A DNA stretch of 56,303 nt from Nocardioides luteus (GTDB lineage Bacteria > Actinomycetota > Actinomycetes > Propionibacteriales > Nocardioidaceae), in contig NZ_JZDQ02000040.1 in NCBI RefSeq assembly GCF_000960475.2, positions 1-56,303 of the forward strand, read 5' to 3'. Below the pieces are notes generated by a model, which saw only the letters and a program-made list of their open reading frames with translations, ran no database searches and was not told the DNA's origin. Positions 45,245 to 52,755 of this stretch are shown one piece after another. Numbering within the stretch: position 1 is the stretch's first letter; every line of letters begins with the position of its first letter. The position numbers and the translations under genes were made by a program.

Positions 45245-46141
45245 TCAGCCCGCCGAGAGACTCCTCAGCCGGCTGGTGTCGCGGCCGGGGGCCTCGCCGT
45301 AGCGGCGGCGGTACTCGCGGTTGAACTGGGTGGCGCTGTCATAGCCGACCCGGTGCGCGACCGTCGCCACGTCGTCGGCGCCCGAGACCAGGAGCAGTCG
45401 TGCCTGGTGGAGCCGGATCTGCTTCTGGAACTGGATCGGGCTGAGCGCCGTGACGCCCTGGAACTTGCGGTGGAAGGCGGAGGCACTGAGCCCGCAGCTC
45501 CTGGCCAGCTCGTCGACGCGGAACGGTTCGGCGTAGTTGTCGGTGATCCACCGCACCGCGCGGCTGATCTGGGTGGTGCAGCTGTCGGCGACCCCGATCT
45601 GGGCGAGGTTCGCGCCGAGCGGGCCGGTGAGGAGTCGCCAGAGGATCTCCCGCTCGGCCATCGGCGCGAGCACCGCCCGGTCCTGCGGCCGGTCGAGGAG
45701 CCGCACCATCCGTACGACGGCATCCACCAGCTCGGGCTCGGCGTCGGCGACACCGATCGCTGGCGGGGCAGCGCTGTTCCGCACGGCCACAGCGCCAGGT
45801 GGCGCCTCCAGCAGCAATGACGCGACCGCGGCGGGTCGCAGCACCAGGCCGAACCCCAGCGCGGGCCGGTCCGGTGAAGCCTCGCTGTAGTGACCGGTGA
45901 TCGGGACGTCGACAGAGGCGACGAGATACTGCCCGGGACCGTACTCGAGGACGCGATCGCCCACCGAGATCCGCTTGCGCCCCTGGGTGATCAGCGCGAA
46001 GACGGTGCCGGACCCGTTGGTCGACGGCGCCTCCACCGCGTCGGCGCGGGCGAGCAGCATGCCCTCGATCGCCGTCGTCTGGTCAGGACGGGCGTGCTTC
46101 TCGATGCGTCGGCGCAGCTCCTCGAGCGGGGTGGTGGTCAC
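45245..46141 (-). CDS. AraC-family regulator (PF06719 N-terminal domain)
   Basis: 298 residues. N-terminal cupin-like AraC_N domain (Val-Phe-Ala-Leu-Ile-Thr-Gln-Gly-Arg-Lys, then Tyr-Gly-Pro-Gly-Gln-Tyr-Leu-Val-Ala-Ser-Val-Asp-Val-Pro) and two C-terminal helix-turn-helices, with Leu-Ala-Arg-Ser-Cys-Gly-Leu-Ser-Ala-Ser-Ala-Phe-His-Arg-Lys-Phe and Ala-His-Arg-Val-Gly-Tyr-Asp-Ser-Ala-Thr-Gln-Phe-Asn-Arg-Glu-Tyr. Divergent from the monooxygenase/esterase/LtrA operon 178 bp away, which it probably activates. Confidence 0.92.
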   Translation of the reverse strand: MTTTPLEELRRRIEKHARPDQTTAIEGMLLARADAVEAPSTNGSGTVFALITQGRKRISVGDRVLEYGPGQYLVASVDVPITGHYSEASPDRPALGFGLVLRPAAVASLLLEAPPGAVAVRNSAAPPAIGVADAEPELVDAVVRMVRLLDRPQDRAVLAPMAEREILWRLLTGPLGANLAQIGVADSCTTQISRAVRWITDNYAEPFRVDELARSCGLSASAFHRKFQGVTALSPIQFQKQIRLHQARLLLVSGADDVATVAHRVGYDSATQFNREYRRRYGEAPGRDTSRLRSLSAG

Positions 46142-46274
46142 CTGAAGAAGGTACGTCGCCGGCCTGGTCGTCGTCGCCTGGTTCTGCTTCTTCGAGCAGG
46201 ATCAGGCAATCATCGGCGATGTCTGTTCTCACGCTGCGCGAGCCCGGACTGGTTCGCTGAACGGGTCGAAGAGC

Positions 46275-46292
46275 CCGCACCGATCGGTGCGG
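46275..46292. promoter_or_regulatory. Perfect 18-bp palindrome upstream of the antibiotic-monooxygenase gene
   Basis: CCGCACCGATCGGTGCGG reads identically on both strands. It lies 27 nt before ATG 46319, in the AraC/monooxygenase divergent region. It may be an operator or, as RNA, a leader hairpin near the ribosome-binding site. AraC proteins usually bind direct repeats, so another factor may be involved. Confidence 0.55.
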
Positions 46293-46318
46293 AGCACACC
46301 ACCCGAGAGGCGACCACG

Positions 46319-46663
46319 ATGAACATCGAGTACGGATTCCAGGCCACCATGACCGCCAAGGAGGGGAAGGCGGACGAGCTCGTCGAGCTCCTGCTCTCCG
46401 GCCCCACCGTCGGGCCCTCCGCGCACGAAGGCTGCCTCGTGTTCCTGGTCAGCCGGTCGGCCACCCAGCCCGACGTGGTCCACCTCGTCGAGGGCTGGGT
46501 GAGCGAGGAGGTGCACCACGCCGTCTTCGACGACCCCGAGTCGCAGGGCTACATCGCCCGCTTCGCAGAGCTCGTCGCCGACTCGACGTACGCCGACTTC
46601 GTCCCGCTCGGCGGCAAGGCGATCCTCGCCCAGGCCACGTCCGTGTCCGCCACCGGCCGGTGA
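46319..46663 (+). CDS. Antibiotic biosynthesis monooxygenase (ABM)-domain protein
   Basis: 114 residues. One ferredoxin-like ABM domain: Gly-Phe-Gln-Ala-Thr-Met-Thr-Ala-Lys-Glu-Gly-Lys-Ala-Asp-Glu-Leu, then Glu-Gly-Cys-Leu-Val-Phe-Leu-Val-Ser, Glu-Gly-Trp-Val-Ser, and a final Gly-Gly-Lys motif. Small cofactor-free quinol monooxygenases (YgiN) look like this. It is the first gene of a three-gene operon; the esterase start overlaps its stop (GTGA). Confidence 0.88.
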   Translation: MNIEYGFQATMTAKEGKADELVELLLSGPTVGPSAHEGCLVFLVSRSATQPDVVHLVEGWVSEEVHHAVFDDPESQGYIARFAELVADSTYADFVPLGGKAILAQATSVSATGR

Positions 46664-47652
46664 CCGCGATGGACTACGCAGCCGCCCTGACGACCACCCG
46701 GCCGAGCCTTGATCCGGAGCTCGGCGCCCTGCTCGCCGACATGCCCGAGGTTCCTCCCCTCAGCGCGGAGACCCTTCCCCTGATCCGCCCGTTCGCAACC
46801 GTCGACGCGGAGGTGGCGCTTGCCGGGCACGATCTGAACAGACGCGACGTCACCGTCCCCAGCTTCGACGGCGCGCCTCTGCCCCTCACCGTCCTCACCC
46901 CGGCGAGAGACGGCGAACCCGGCACGGCGGCTCCGTGCATCTACTGGGTGCACGGCGGCGGGATGGTCATGGGGGACCGCTTCTCCCAGATCGACATCCC
47001 GCTCGACTGGCTCGAGAGCTTCGGCGCCACTGTGGTGTCGGTCGACTACCGCCTCGCGCCGGAGGCATCGGGAGCGACGCTCGTGGAGGACTGCTATGCC
47101 GGCCTCGGCTGGGTGGCCTCGCACGCGGACGAGCTCGGCATCGATCCCGCTCGGATCATCGTGGCCGGTACGAGCGCCGGTGGCGGGCTCGCGGCCGGCA
47201 CCACCCTGCTGGCGCGCGATCGACAAGGCCCGGCGATCGCGGCTCAGGTCCTGATCTGCCCGATGCTCGACCATCGCAACACGACGGAGTCCAGCCGCCA
47301 GTTCACCGGACCCGGTGTCTGGTCCCGCGAGGCGAACGAGTTCGGCTGGCGATCCGTCCTCGGCGACCTCGGCGACGTGCCGGGCTACGTCTCGCCGGCG
47401 CTCGCCGAGGATCTCGCCGGGCTGCCGACGACGTATGTCGACGCGGGTAGCGCCGAGGTCTTCCGCGACGAGAACGTCGCGTACGCCTCCCGCATCTGGG
47501 CCGCGGGCGGGCAGGCCGAGCTCCACGTCTGGGCCGGCGGCTTCCATGGTTTCGATGCCCTCTTCCCTCAGACCCAGGTGTCACGAGCAGCGCGCGCCGC
47601 CCGCAGCGACTGGCTCGCCCGCGTACTCCGAGACCCGAGGCGCACGAGCTGA
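46660..47652 (+). CDS. HSL-family alpha/beta hydrolase (esterase)
   Basis: 330 residues from GTG 46660. Oxyanion motif Val-His-Gly-Gly-Gly-Met, nucleophile Gly-Thr-Ser-Ala-Gly-Gly, acid in Asp-Ala-Gly-Ser-Ala-Glu-Val-Phe-Arg-Asp-Glu, and His in Gly-Gly-Phe-His-Gly-Phe-Asp. Length and order fit the bacterial HSL esterases. It overlaps the neighbouring ABM gene by 4 bp and the LtrA gene by one base, so the three are translated together. Cytoplasmic; substrate unknown. Confidence 0.9.
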   Translation: MTAMDYAAALTTTRPSLDPELGALLADMPEVPPLSAETLPLIRPFATVDAEVALAGHDLNRRDVTVPSFDGAPLPLTVLTPARDGEPGTAAPCIYWVHGGGMVMGDRFSQIDIPLDWLESFGATVVSVDYRLAPEASGATLVEDCYAGLGWVASHADELGIDPARIIVAGTSAGGGLAAGTTLLARDRQGPAIAAQVLICPMLDHRNTTESSRQFTGPGVWSREANEFGWRSVLGDLGDVPGYVSPALAEDLAGLPTTYVDAGSAEVFRDENVAYASRIWAAGGQAELHVWAGGFHGFDALFPQTQVSRAARAARSDWLARVLRDPRRTS

Positions 47653-48899
47653 TGGCCACCGAGCTCGCACACCGCCGCCGCAGCCTGGTGGGTCGCTCGC
47701 CGGACGAGCAGCACCGAACCGCCACCCCGCTGGAGCTGCTGTACGACCTGGTGTTCATCGTCGCCTTCGGGCAAGCGGCCGACGAGCTGGCGCACCACGT
47801 CGCGGCGGGCCGGCCGGTCGTCGGGCTCGTCGGGTTCAGCCTCGGGGTCGTCCTGATCTCATGGGCCTGGGGCAGCAACACCTGGTTCGCATCGGCCTAC
47901 GACGAGGACGACTGGATCTGCCGGCTCACCACCATGGTGCAGATGGTCGGCGTCGTCATCGTCGCGCTCGGACTGCCCGAGATGTTCGCCGCGCTCGCCG
48001 GAGGTGAGAACGGCGGCTACGGCATCGTGGTCGGCGGTTACGTCGTCATGCGCGTGCCGATGGCGGTCCAGTGGCTGCGCGCGGCCCGCAACGATCCGGT
48101 ACGTCGGCCAGCGCTGATGACGTACTTCTGGACCATCGCCTCGGCCCAGGCCGGATGGACGTCCCTCGCGGCGATCGCCCCTCCCCTGCCCGCCGCGACA
48201 GCTGTCGGGGTGGCGCTGCTCGCGATCGAGACGGTCGGGCCGGTGATCGCGCAGCGCGGGAAGGGTGGGACTCCCTGGAACGCCGACCACGTCGCCGAAC
48301 GCTACGGGCTGCTCGTCATCGTCGCCCTCGGCGAGGTCGTCCTCGGCACCGTCGCCGCAGTCTCGGCGACGGTGCACGGTCCCGCCGGCTGGAGCATCGA
48401 CGCGGCCGTGACCGCGACCGCGGGGATCGGGCTCGCGCTCGCGATGTGGTGGATGTACTTCACCGTCCCCTCAGCACTCGTCCTGCGAGTCCACCGGGAG
48501 CGGGTCTTCTTCTGGTCCTACGGGCACCACGTCATCGTGGGCGCGATCGTGGCCGTCGGTGCCGGGCTGCACGTGGCCGCCCTCCACCTCGAGCACGATT
48601 CTCAGATCGGGACCGTGCCCACGGTCCTGACGGTGGCGGTACCGCTCGTGATCTTCGTCTGGATGCTCTACGCCCAGTGGAAGACCCTGGTCCGGCTCAG
48701 CAACCGTCGTCACCTCGGCCTGATCATCGGCACTGCTGCGGTGACCGCCCTTGCGGTCGTCCTGGTCGCGGCGGGCGTCTCCATCGCCCTGGGCCTGGCG
48801 GTGATCGCGGTCGCGGCTGTGCTCCCCATCGCGTGGTTCGAGCTCGCCGGACACCGCGATCTCGCGGCTGCGCTCGCTCCGCAAGCGCTCAGCGGATAG
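47652..48899 (+). CDS. Low-temperature-requirement A (LtrA)-family membrane protein
   Basis: 415 residues with about 11-12 spans. Thr-Pro-Leu-Glu-Leu-Leu-Tyr-Asp-Leu-Val-Phe-Ile-Val-Ala-Phe, Ala-Glu-Arg-Tyr-Gly-Leu-Leu-Val-Ile-Val-Ala-Leu-Gly-Glu and Tyr-Gly-His-His are the LtrA signatures. First described in Listeria for growth in the cold; molecular function unknown. Last gene of the ABM-esterase-ltrA operon; its 3' end overlaps the convergent CopCD gene by 11 bp. Confidence 0.92.
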   Translation: MATELAHRRRSLVGRSPDEQHRTATPLELLYDLVFIVAFGQAADELAHHVAAGRPVVGLVGFSLGVVLISWAWGSNTWFASAYDEDDWICRLTTMVQMVGVVIVALGLPEMFAALAGGENGGYGIVVGGYVVMRVPMAVQWLRAARNDPVRRPALMTYFWTIASAQAGWTSLAAIAPPLPAATAVGVALLAIETVGPVIAQRGKGGTPWNADHVAERYGLLVIVALGEVVLGTVAAVSATVHGPAGWSIDAAVTATAGIGLALAMWWMYFTVPSALVLRVHRERVFFWSYGHHVIVGAIVAVGAGLHVAALHLEHDSQIGTVPTVLTVAVPLVIFVWMLYAQWKTLVRLSNRRHLGLIIGTAAVTALAVVLVAAGVSIALGLAVIAVAAVLPIAWFELAGHRDLAAALAPQALSG

Positions 48900-50457
48900 G
48901 GACGTCGACCGTCCTGGTCGACTCGTCGATGTCGGATGTCCGGACGGTGACCGCGAGCTTCCAGGTCCCGGAGACCGGCACGTCGATGCGGCCCCTCCGC
49001 TTGCCGGTGGCGACGGCGTCCAGTCGTACCGGGAGCGGTCCGATCCGGCCGAGGCTCACGGACACCGCGACCTCGGGCGGGTCCGTCGGTTCGCCGCTCG
49101 CGTCGAGGACGTACAGGCGAAGGTCGATCTTGCGGTCCCCGCGGGGCACTGCTGCGACCTGCACGGTGTCGCCCTCGATCACGAGCTCCGCGGTGGTCTT
49201 CGGGTGATAGGCCGTTCTGGCGGGTTCGGTGGCGGTGAGTCCACTGGTGAGGGCGAGCACGACGATGATGCCGAGCGTCTCGCCGAGCACGGTCCGCCGT
49301 AGGTCGCTGCCCGGCCGTGCGCACTTCGAGGCCGAGCCGGCGACCCGGCGGTTGACCCAGGATCTCGAGAGCGAGGCCAGCAGGATCACGCCGGCCACGA
49401 GCAGCGTCTTGACCAGCAGCTCGCGGCCGTAGGTGGTCCCGGTCAGCGCGCCCCACGACCATCCGACACCACGCCACGACTGGAACGTGCCGGTGATCAC
49501 CAGCGCACACACCGCCGCGAAGGCCAGTCGCGAGAACCGCCGCACCGTCGGCAATGCCTCGTCGTCGCGGCGGCGGATCGCCACGAGGACCACCAGCAGT
49601 CCACCGAGCCAGATCGACGCCGCGATCGCATGTGCGGTCTCGCTGACCACGGCGAGCAGGCGTAGCGACCCACCTGCGGCGTGGCCGGCCAGCGCGAACG
49701 TCGTCCCGATGAGCACCGCCCAGGTCGAGATCACCCAACGATCGCGCCAGACCACCAGGACGCCCACGCCGGTGAGCAGCAGACGCGCCACCACCGCCTT
49801 GCCGTAGGTGGTCTGCCACACCTCGTGCAGCAGATCGATGCGTCCCAGGGCCGAGAATCCGAGCCCCGCGTCGTACGGCCCCTTGAGCAGGAGCTCGAGC
49901 ATCGCGCCCCCGACGAGCAGGACCGCACCCCCGGTCACCAACCGGCGCAGGGTCGTGGAGCTTCCGGTCGGCCAGCACCAGGCGAGCACGACCAGGATGC
50001 CGAGCAGCAGCGCCGATCCGAGGTAGCCGAGCCATCGTGCACCGCCCAACGACCAGGACAGCACCCGTGACTCCTTGGAGGGAGGTCTGGCGACGGTCTT
50101 CGACGTAGCGCCCACGGAGAAGGTGAACGCTCCGGCGAGCGGGTGGGAGTCGGCAGAGACGACACGCCAGGAGACGAGGTACGTGCCGCGCTGCGAGCAG
50201 GCCACGCCGATCCTGACAACCCGCGCGGTGCCCCCTGGATGGGCGGCCCGGCCGTCTTCGACCCTGGTCCCGTCGGGCGCGAAGACCTGGATCGATTCCG
50301 GCACCAGGTCGACGGACTCGTTGAAGGTCAGCGTGACCTCGGTCGGCGCGACCTCGAGAACGTCATCGTCGGCGGGTGTGCTGCTCTCGAGTGCGGCATG
50401 CGCCTGTGCCGGGCCGGCTGCGAGGACCAGGCCCGTCATCAGCGCGAACACCAACAA
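48889..50457 (-). CDS. CopC-CopD fusion, copper uptake/resistance membrane protein
   Basis: 522 residues from TTG 50457. After a signal sequence (cleavage after Ala-Gln-Ala) the mature protein starts with His, then a CopC domain with Thr-Phe-Asn-Glu-Ser-Val and Ser-Ala-Asp-Ser-His-Pro-Leu-Ala-Gly-Ala-Phe, supplying Cu(II) ligands; eight CopD spans and a cytosolic or outer C-terminal domain follow (YcnJ layout). The reading frame upstream of the TTG encodes a basic stretch (Asp-Gly-Arg-Arg-Arg-Ala-Arg) but has no ATG/GTG/TTG. It follows the YcnI gene by about 48 bp. Confidence 0.9.
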   Translation of the reverse strand: MLVFALMTGLVLAAGPAQAHAALESSTPADDDVLEVAPTEVTLTFNESVDLVPESIQVFAPDGTRVEDGRAAHPGGTARVVRIGVACSQRGTYLVSWRVVSADSHPLAGAFTFSVGATSKTVARPPSKESRVLSWSLGGARWLGYLGSALLLGILVVLAWCWPTGSSTTLRRLVTGGAVLLVGGAMLELLLKGPYDAGLGFSALGRIDLLHEVWQTTYGKAVVARLLLTGVGVLVVWRDRWVISTWAVLIGTTFALAGHAAGGSLRLLAVVSETAHAIAASIWLGGLLVVLVAIRRRDDEALPTVRRFSRLAFAAVCALVITGTFQSWRGVGWSWGALTGTTYGRELLVKTLLVAGVILLASLSRSWVNRRVAGSASKCARPGSDLRRTVLGETLGIIVVLALTSGLTATEPARTAYHPKTTAELVIEGDTVQVAAVPRGDRKIDLRLYVLDASGEPTDPPEVAVSVSLGRIGPLPVRLDAVATGKRRGRIDVPVSGTWKLAVTVRTSDIDESTRTVDVPIR

Positions 50458-50504
50458 GCCCGCGATCGGTAGGATCGCGCGGGCTCGTCGGCGGCCATCG
50501 AGGA

Positions 50505-51227
50505 TCAGGATCGCCTCCGGATCACTCCGAGTCCGGCTCCGGCGACCGCGATGACGATCGCGACGATCGAGAGCACGAGCGGCGTCTTCGACGCGGCTTC
50601 CGCCTCTTCGGTGTCAGCCGCGTGCCCCTCGTCTCCGGAATCTTCGTGGTGTCCGGCTCCGACCGTCTCGCCGGCCACCTCGAGGGTCGGGGCGGGCTTC
50701 TCGCCCGACTCGTCTTCGTCGATCCAGCGGGCGACAGATCCGTCGGAGTAGGTCTGCAGGGTCTTGAACGTCAAGGTGCCGCTGTCCGGCAGCGGGCCGA
50801 CCGAGATGTTGAACTCGTCGAACTCGCCGGATCTGATCGCGCTTGTGGCGGAGTCGGCGGTCCAGGTGACCTCGGAGACGGCCTGGGTGACCTTGTTGCC
50901 GTCGTGGTCGGTGAGCGGCGTGGTGAGCTTCGTCTTCTTGACCTCGTAGGTCCACCCGGCGTGGGGCTGGACCGACACGGCCTCGAGGGGGTGGTCGATG
51001 GGCAGGAAGACCTGGAGCTTCGTCGTCGAGGCCGAGTTGGACTCGTTGGGCACCTTGAACGTGAGCTTGGAGTAGCCCCCCGCGGGAGCACTGTCCGGGT
51101 TCACGGAGACGTGCGCGGAAGCAGTGGTGGCTGTGGCAACGAGCAGCGCCGGAACGGCCGCGACCACCAAGCCGATACGGGTGACGCGAGTCGTTCTGGC
51201 GGAGCTACTTCTGGCCGGGCGGGTCAT
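50505..51227 (-). CDS. YcnI-like DUF1775 copper-binding protein
   Basis: 240 residues. Signal peptide ending Thr-Ala-Ser-Ala, so the mature protein begins His-Val-Ser-Val-Asn-Pro, the YcnI N-terminal His copper brace. The DUF1775 domain contains Ala-Pro-Ala-Gly-Gly-Tyr and Val-Pro-Asn-Glu and a Trp at Ala-Gly-Trp-Thr-Tyr. After an acidic, His-rich linker (Gly-His-His-Glu, Glu-Gly-His-Ala) a C-terminal membrane anchor ends in Arg-Arg-Arg. Known YcnI proteins are copper chaperones for YcnJ-like transporters, matching the neighbour. Confidence 0.92.
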   Translation of the reverse strand: MTRPARSSSARTTRVTRIGLVVAAVPALLVATATTASAHVSVNPDSAPAGGYSKLTFKVPNESNSASTTKLQVFLPIDHPLEAVSVQPHAGWTYEVKKTKLTTPLTDHDGNKVTQAVSEVTWTADSATSAIRSGEFDEFNISVGPLPDSGTLTFKTLQTYSDGSVARWIDEDESGEKPAPTLEVAGETVGAGHHEDSGDEGHAADTEEAEAASKTPLVLSIVAIVIAVAGAGLGVIRRRS

Positions 51228-51295
51228 GGGAGGTTCCTTTCGTCCAGTTCCACCACGGCCCGACGTGACCGCAGTGGCGTCAACGGCTCACCGAT

Positions 51296-51470
51296 TCAGT
51301 CGGCGAGGGTGTGGGAGACCTGGCGGGAGTGATCGCGTACGAGCTCGTGGTGCTCGGCGGTGATGCCGGGGCCGGTCGCGTCGATGACGTGAGCCGCTGG
51401 CTGGGCGCGGCTGCCGCCCTGAACCGGGCTGCCGTTCGACGACGTGTGGCACTCCCCAAGCGAAGCTGGG
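51296..51470 (-). pseudogene. Possible remnant of a protein C-terminus
   Basis: From the stop at 51296 back to an in-frame TGA near 51470 the minus strand encodes about 55 codons with protein-like composition towards the end: Ala-His-Val-Ile-Asp-Ala-Thr-Gly-Pro-Gly-Ile-Thr-Ala, Glu-His-His-Glu-Leu-Val-Arg-Asp-His-Ser and a short tail. There is no start codon. I recognise no family. It could equally be a chance frame. Confidence 0.3.
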
Positions 51471-51740
51471 CATCAAGCTCGTCGGGTGCTCGGAAACGGC
51501 ACCGGGCCGCCACCAGACGTGGACTGCTCTGCTCGATGATGTCATCGGATCTGGCTGGTTGTCCACGTTCATGAGGTATTTCCCGGCGATTGCCGCGTTA
51601 GGCCCATCGTCCCAGTGTTACCGAGCAGTTAGTCCCAATTTGTTTTCCTTTGGGTCTGGACAATCGTTACCTCGGGGGGTAATCATCGTGTTTGGAAGTA
51701 CCGGCGAGGGCTCGTCACCCAAGCCGATTGTGAGACCGAG

Positions 51741-51802
51741 AGCGGCGGCTTCACGGCCGCTACCGAGCGCTGTCGGTCCCGAGATGCCTTCGATGTCTCG
51801 GG
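51741..51802 (+). ncRNA. Run of three hairpins, candidate structured leader RNA
   Basis: AGCGGC/GCCGCT (51741-51746, 51756-51761), ACCGA/TCGGT (51762-51766, 51773-51777) and CCCGAGA/TCTCGGG (51778-51784, 51796-51802) are perfect stems that abut one another. They are 186 nt upstream of the M23 peptidase start, on its strand if a long leader is transcribed. It does not fit the ydaO/c-di-AMP motif as I know it. Confidence 0.4.
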
Positions 51803-51987
51803 CGCATTTGCTGTCGCGCTGATCTCGTCGGCATCACGCCCCACATCCGTATCCGTGTGTCAAAGCGGTTGTCACCCCACTCGGGCATCCGTGGCCAAGC
51901 CAAGATCCACAGGCGCTTTCCATCGCGACAGATCGAAGCCGCCTGTCCGTTACTAGCGTTCCGGAGATTCACGCCGGAGGCCGAAGG

Positions 51988-52755
51988 GTGGTGGATTGTC
52001 AGATGTCGACCTCTGCTCGAACCAGAGCTCACAACAGTGCTCGTCACAGCTTTGCGGCGGCTGCGCTTTCCGCAACCGCCCTGGCCTCATTTGCTCCGCA
52101 GTCCGCCTACGCGGACGATGCGTCGAGCAGCCTGCCGAGCGTGCCGAAGACGGTCACCGCGGCCAACGATCTCAACGCGCTGGTCACCACGCCGCTGGCA
52201 CGCGGCACGTACCGCGACCTCCACAACTTCGGCGCTGCCAGCCGGCATTGGGCCCGCTGGCACACCGGCACCGATCTCTCCGCCCCGTGCGGCACCCCGG
52301 TGCTCGCGGCGACGGCCGGCATGGTCATCGTCGAGACCGGCGGTGGCTGGTCCGGCCGCTGGCTGGTCAAGGTCACCACCGGCACCGGCAAGGTCACCAC
52401 GTGGTACGGCCACATGCGGGGCCTCACCGTCCGGGGCGGCCAGATCGTCCGCGCCGGCCAGCAGATCGGGTACGTCGGCTCCGAGGGCAACTCGACCGGC
52501 TGTCATCTGCACTTCGAGGTGCACGCGAACGGCGGCGGGATGTACCAGGACAACGTCGATCCGAGCCTGTGGCTGGCCCACTACGTCGACACCGAGCCCG
52601 CACCGACGATCGCCCAGCCGACGACGCAGTCGGCTCGGCCGAAGGTTCCGGGGGCCTACGCGGTACCTCAGGGCGCAGTCGGCGACCAGCGAGGGACAGC
52701 CGAGCCGATCGGCCTGGGCAGTCTGCTGGCCGGTGGAGGCGAGAGCGCGTCATGA
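51988..52755 (+). CDS. Secreted M23-family metalloendopeptidase
   Basis: 255 residues from GTG 51988 (GGAGG seven bases upstream; ATG 52003 also possible). Signal peptide with cleavage after Ser-Ala-Tyr-Ala near residue 42. The lysostaphin-type zinc site is complete: His92-x-x-x-Asp96, His142 (Tyr-Gly-His-Met), His173-Leu-His175 (Cys-His-Leu-His-Phe-Glu-Val-His). A Pro/Gln/Ala-rich C-terminal tail follows the domain. Enzymes of this kind cut peptidoglycan cross-bridges. The stop overlaps the start of the next secreted protein (ATGA), so both are made together. Confidence 0.93.
   Translation: MVDCQMSTSARTRAHNSARHSFAAAALSATALASFAPQSAYADDASSSLPSVPKTVTAANDLNALVTTPLARGTYRDLHNFGAASRHWARWHTGTDLSAPCGTPVLAATAGMVIVETGGGWSGRWLVKVTTGTGKVTTWYGHMRGLTVRGGQIVRAGQQIGYVGSEGNSTGCHLHFEVHANGGGMYQDNVDPSLWLAHYVDTEPAPTIAQPTTQSARPKVPGAYAVPQGAVGDQRGTAEPIGLGSLLAGGGESAS

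Larger units (their letters stand above)
51228..51987. other. 760-bp gene-poor interval
   Basis: No intact gene is convincing on either strand. It contains a decayed minus-strand reading frame (51296-51470), several GTTAC-type motifs (51618, 51668, 51949 area) and a run of three perfect hairpins (51741-51802). The base composition between about 51580 and 51690 is clearly less GC-rich than the flanking genes. The M23 peptidase follows. Confidence 0.6.

Noticed and set aside
51575..51987. c-di-AMP (ydaO) riboswitch before the M23 peptidase
   Set aside because: The context is right but I cannot find the conserved GGGGAACC- and GGGGUGAA-type blocks or the pseudo-symmetric core. A covariance-model search would decide it.
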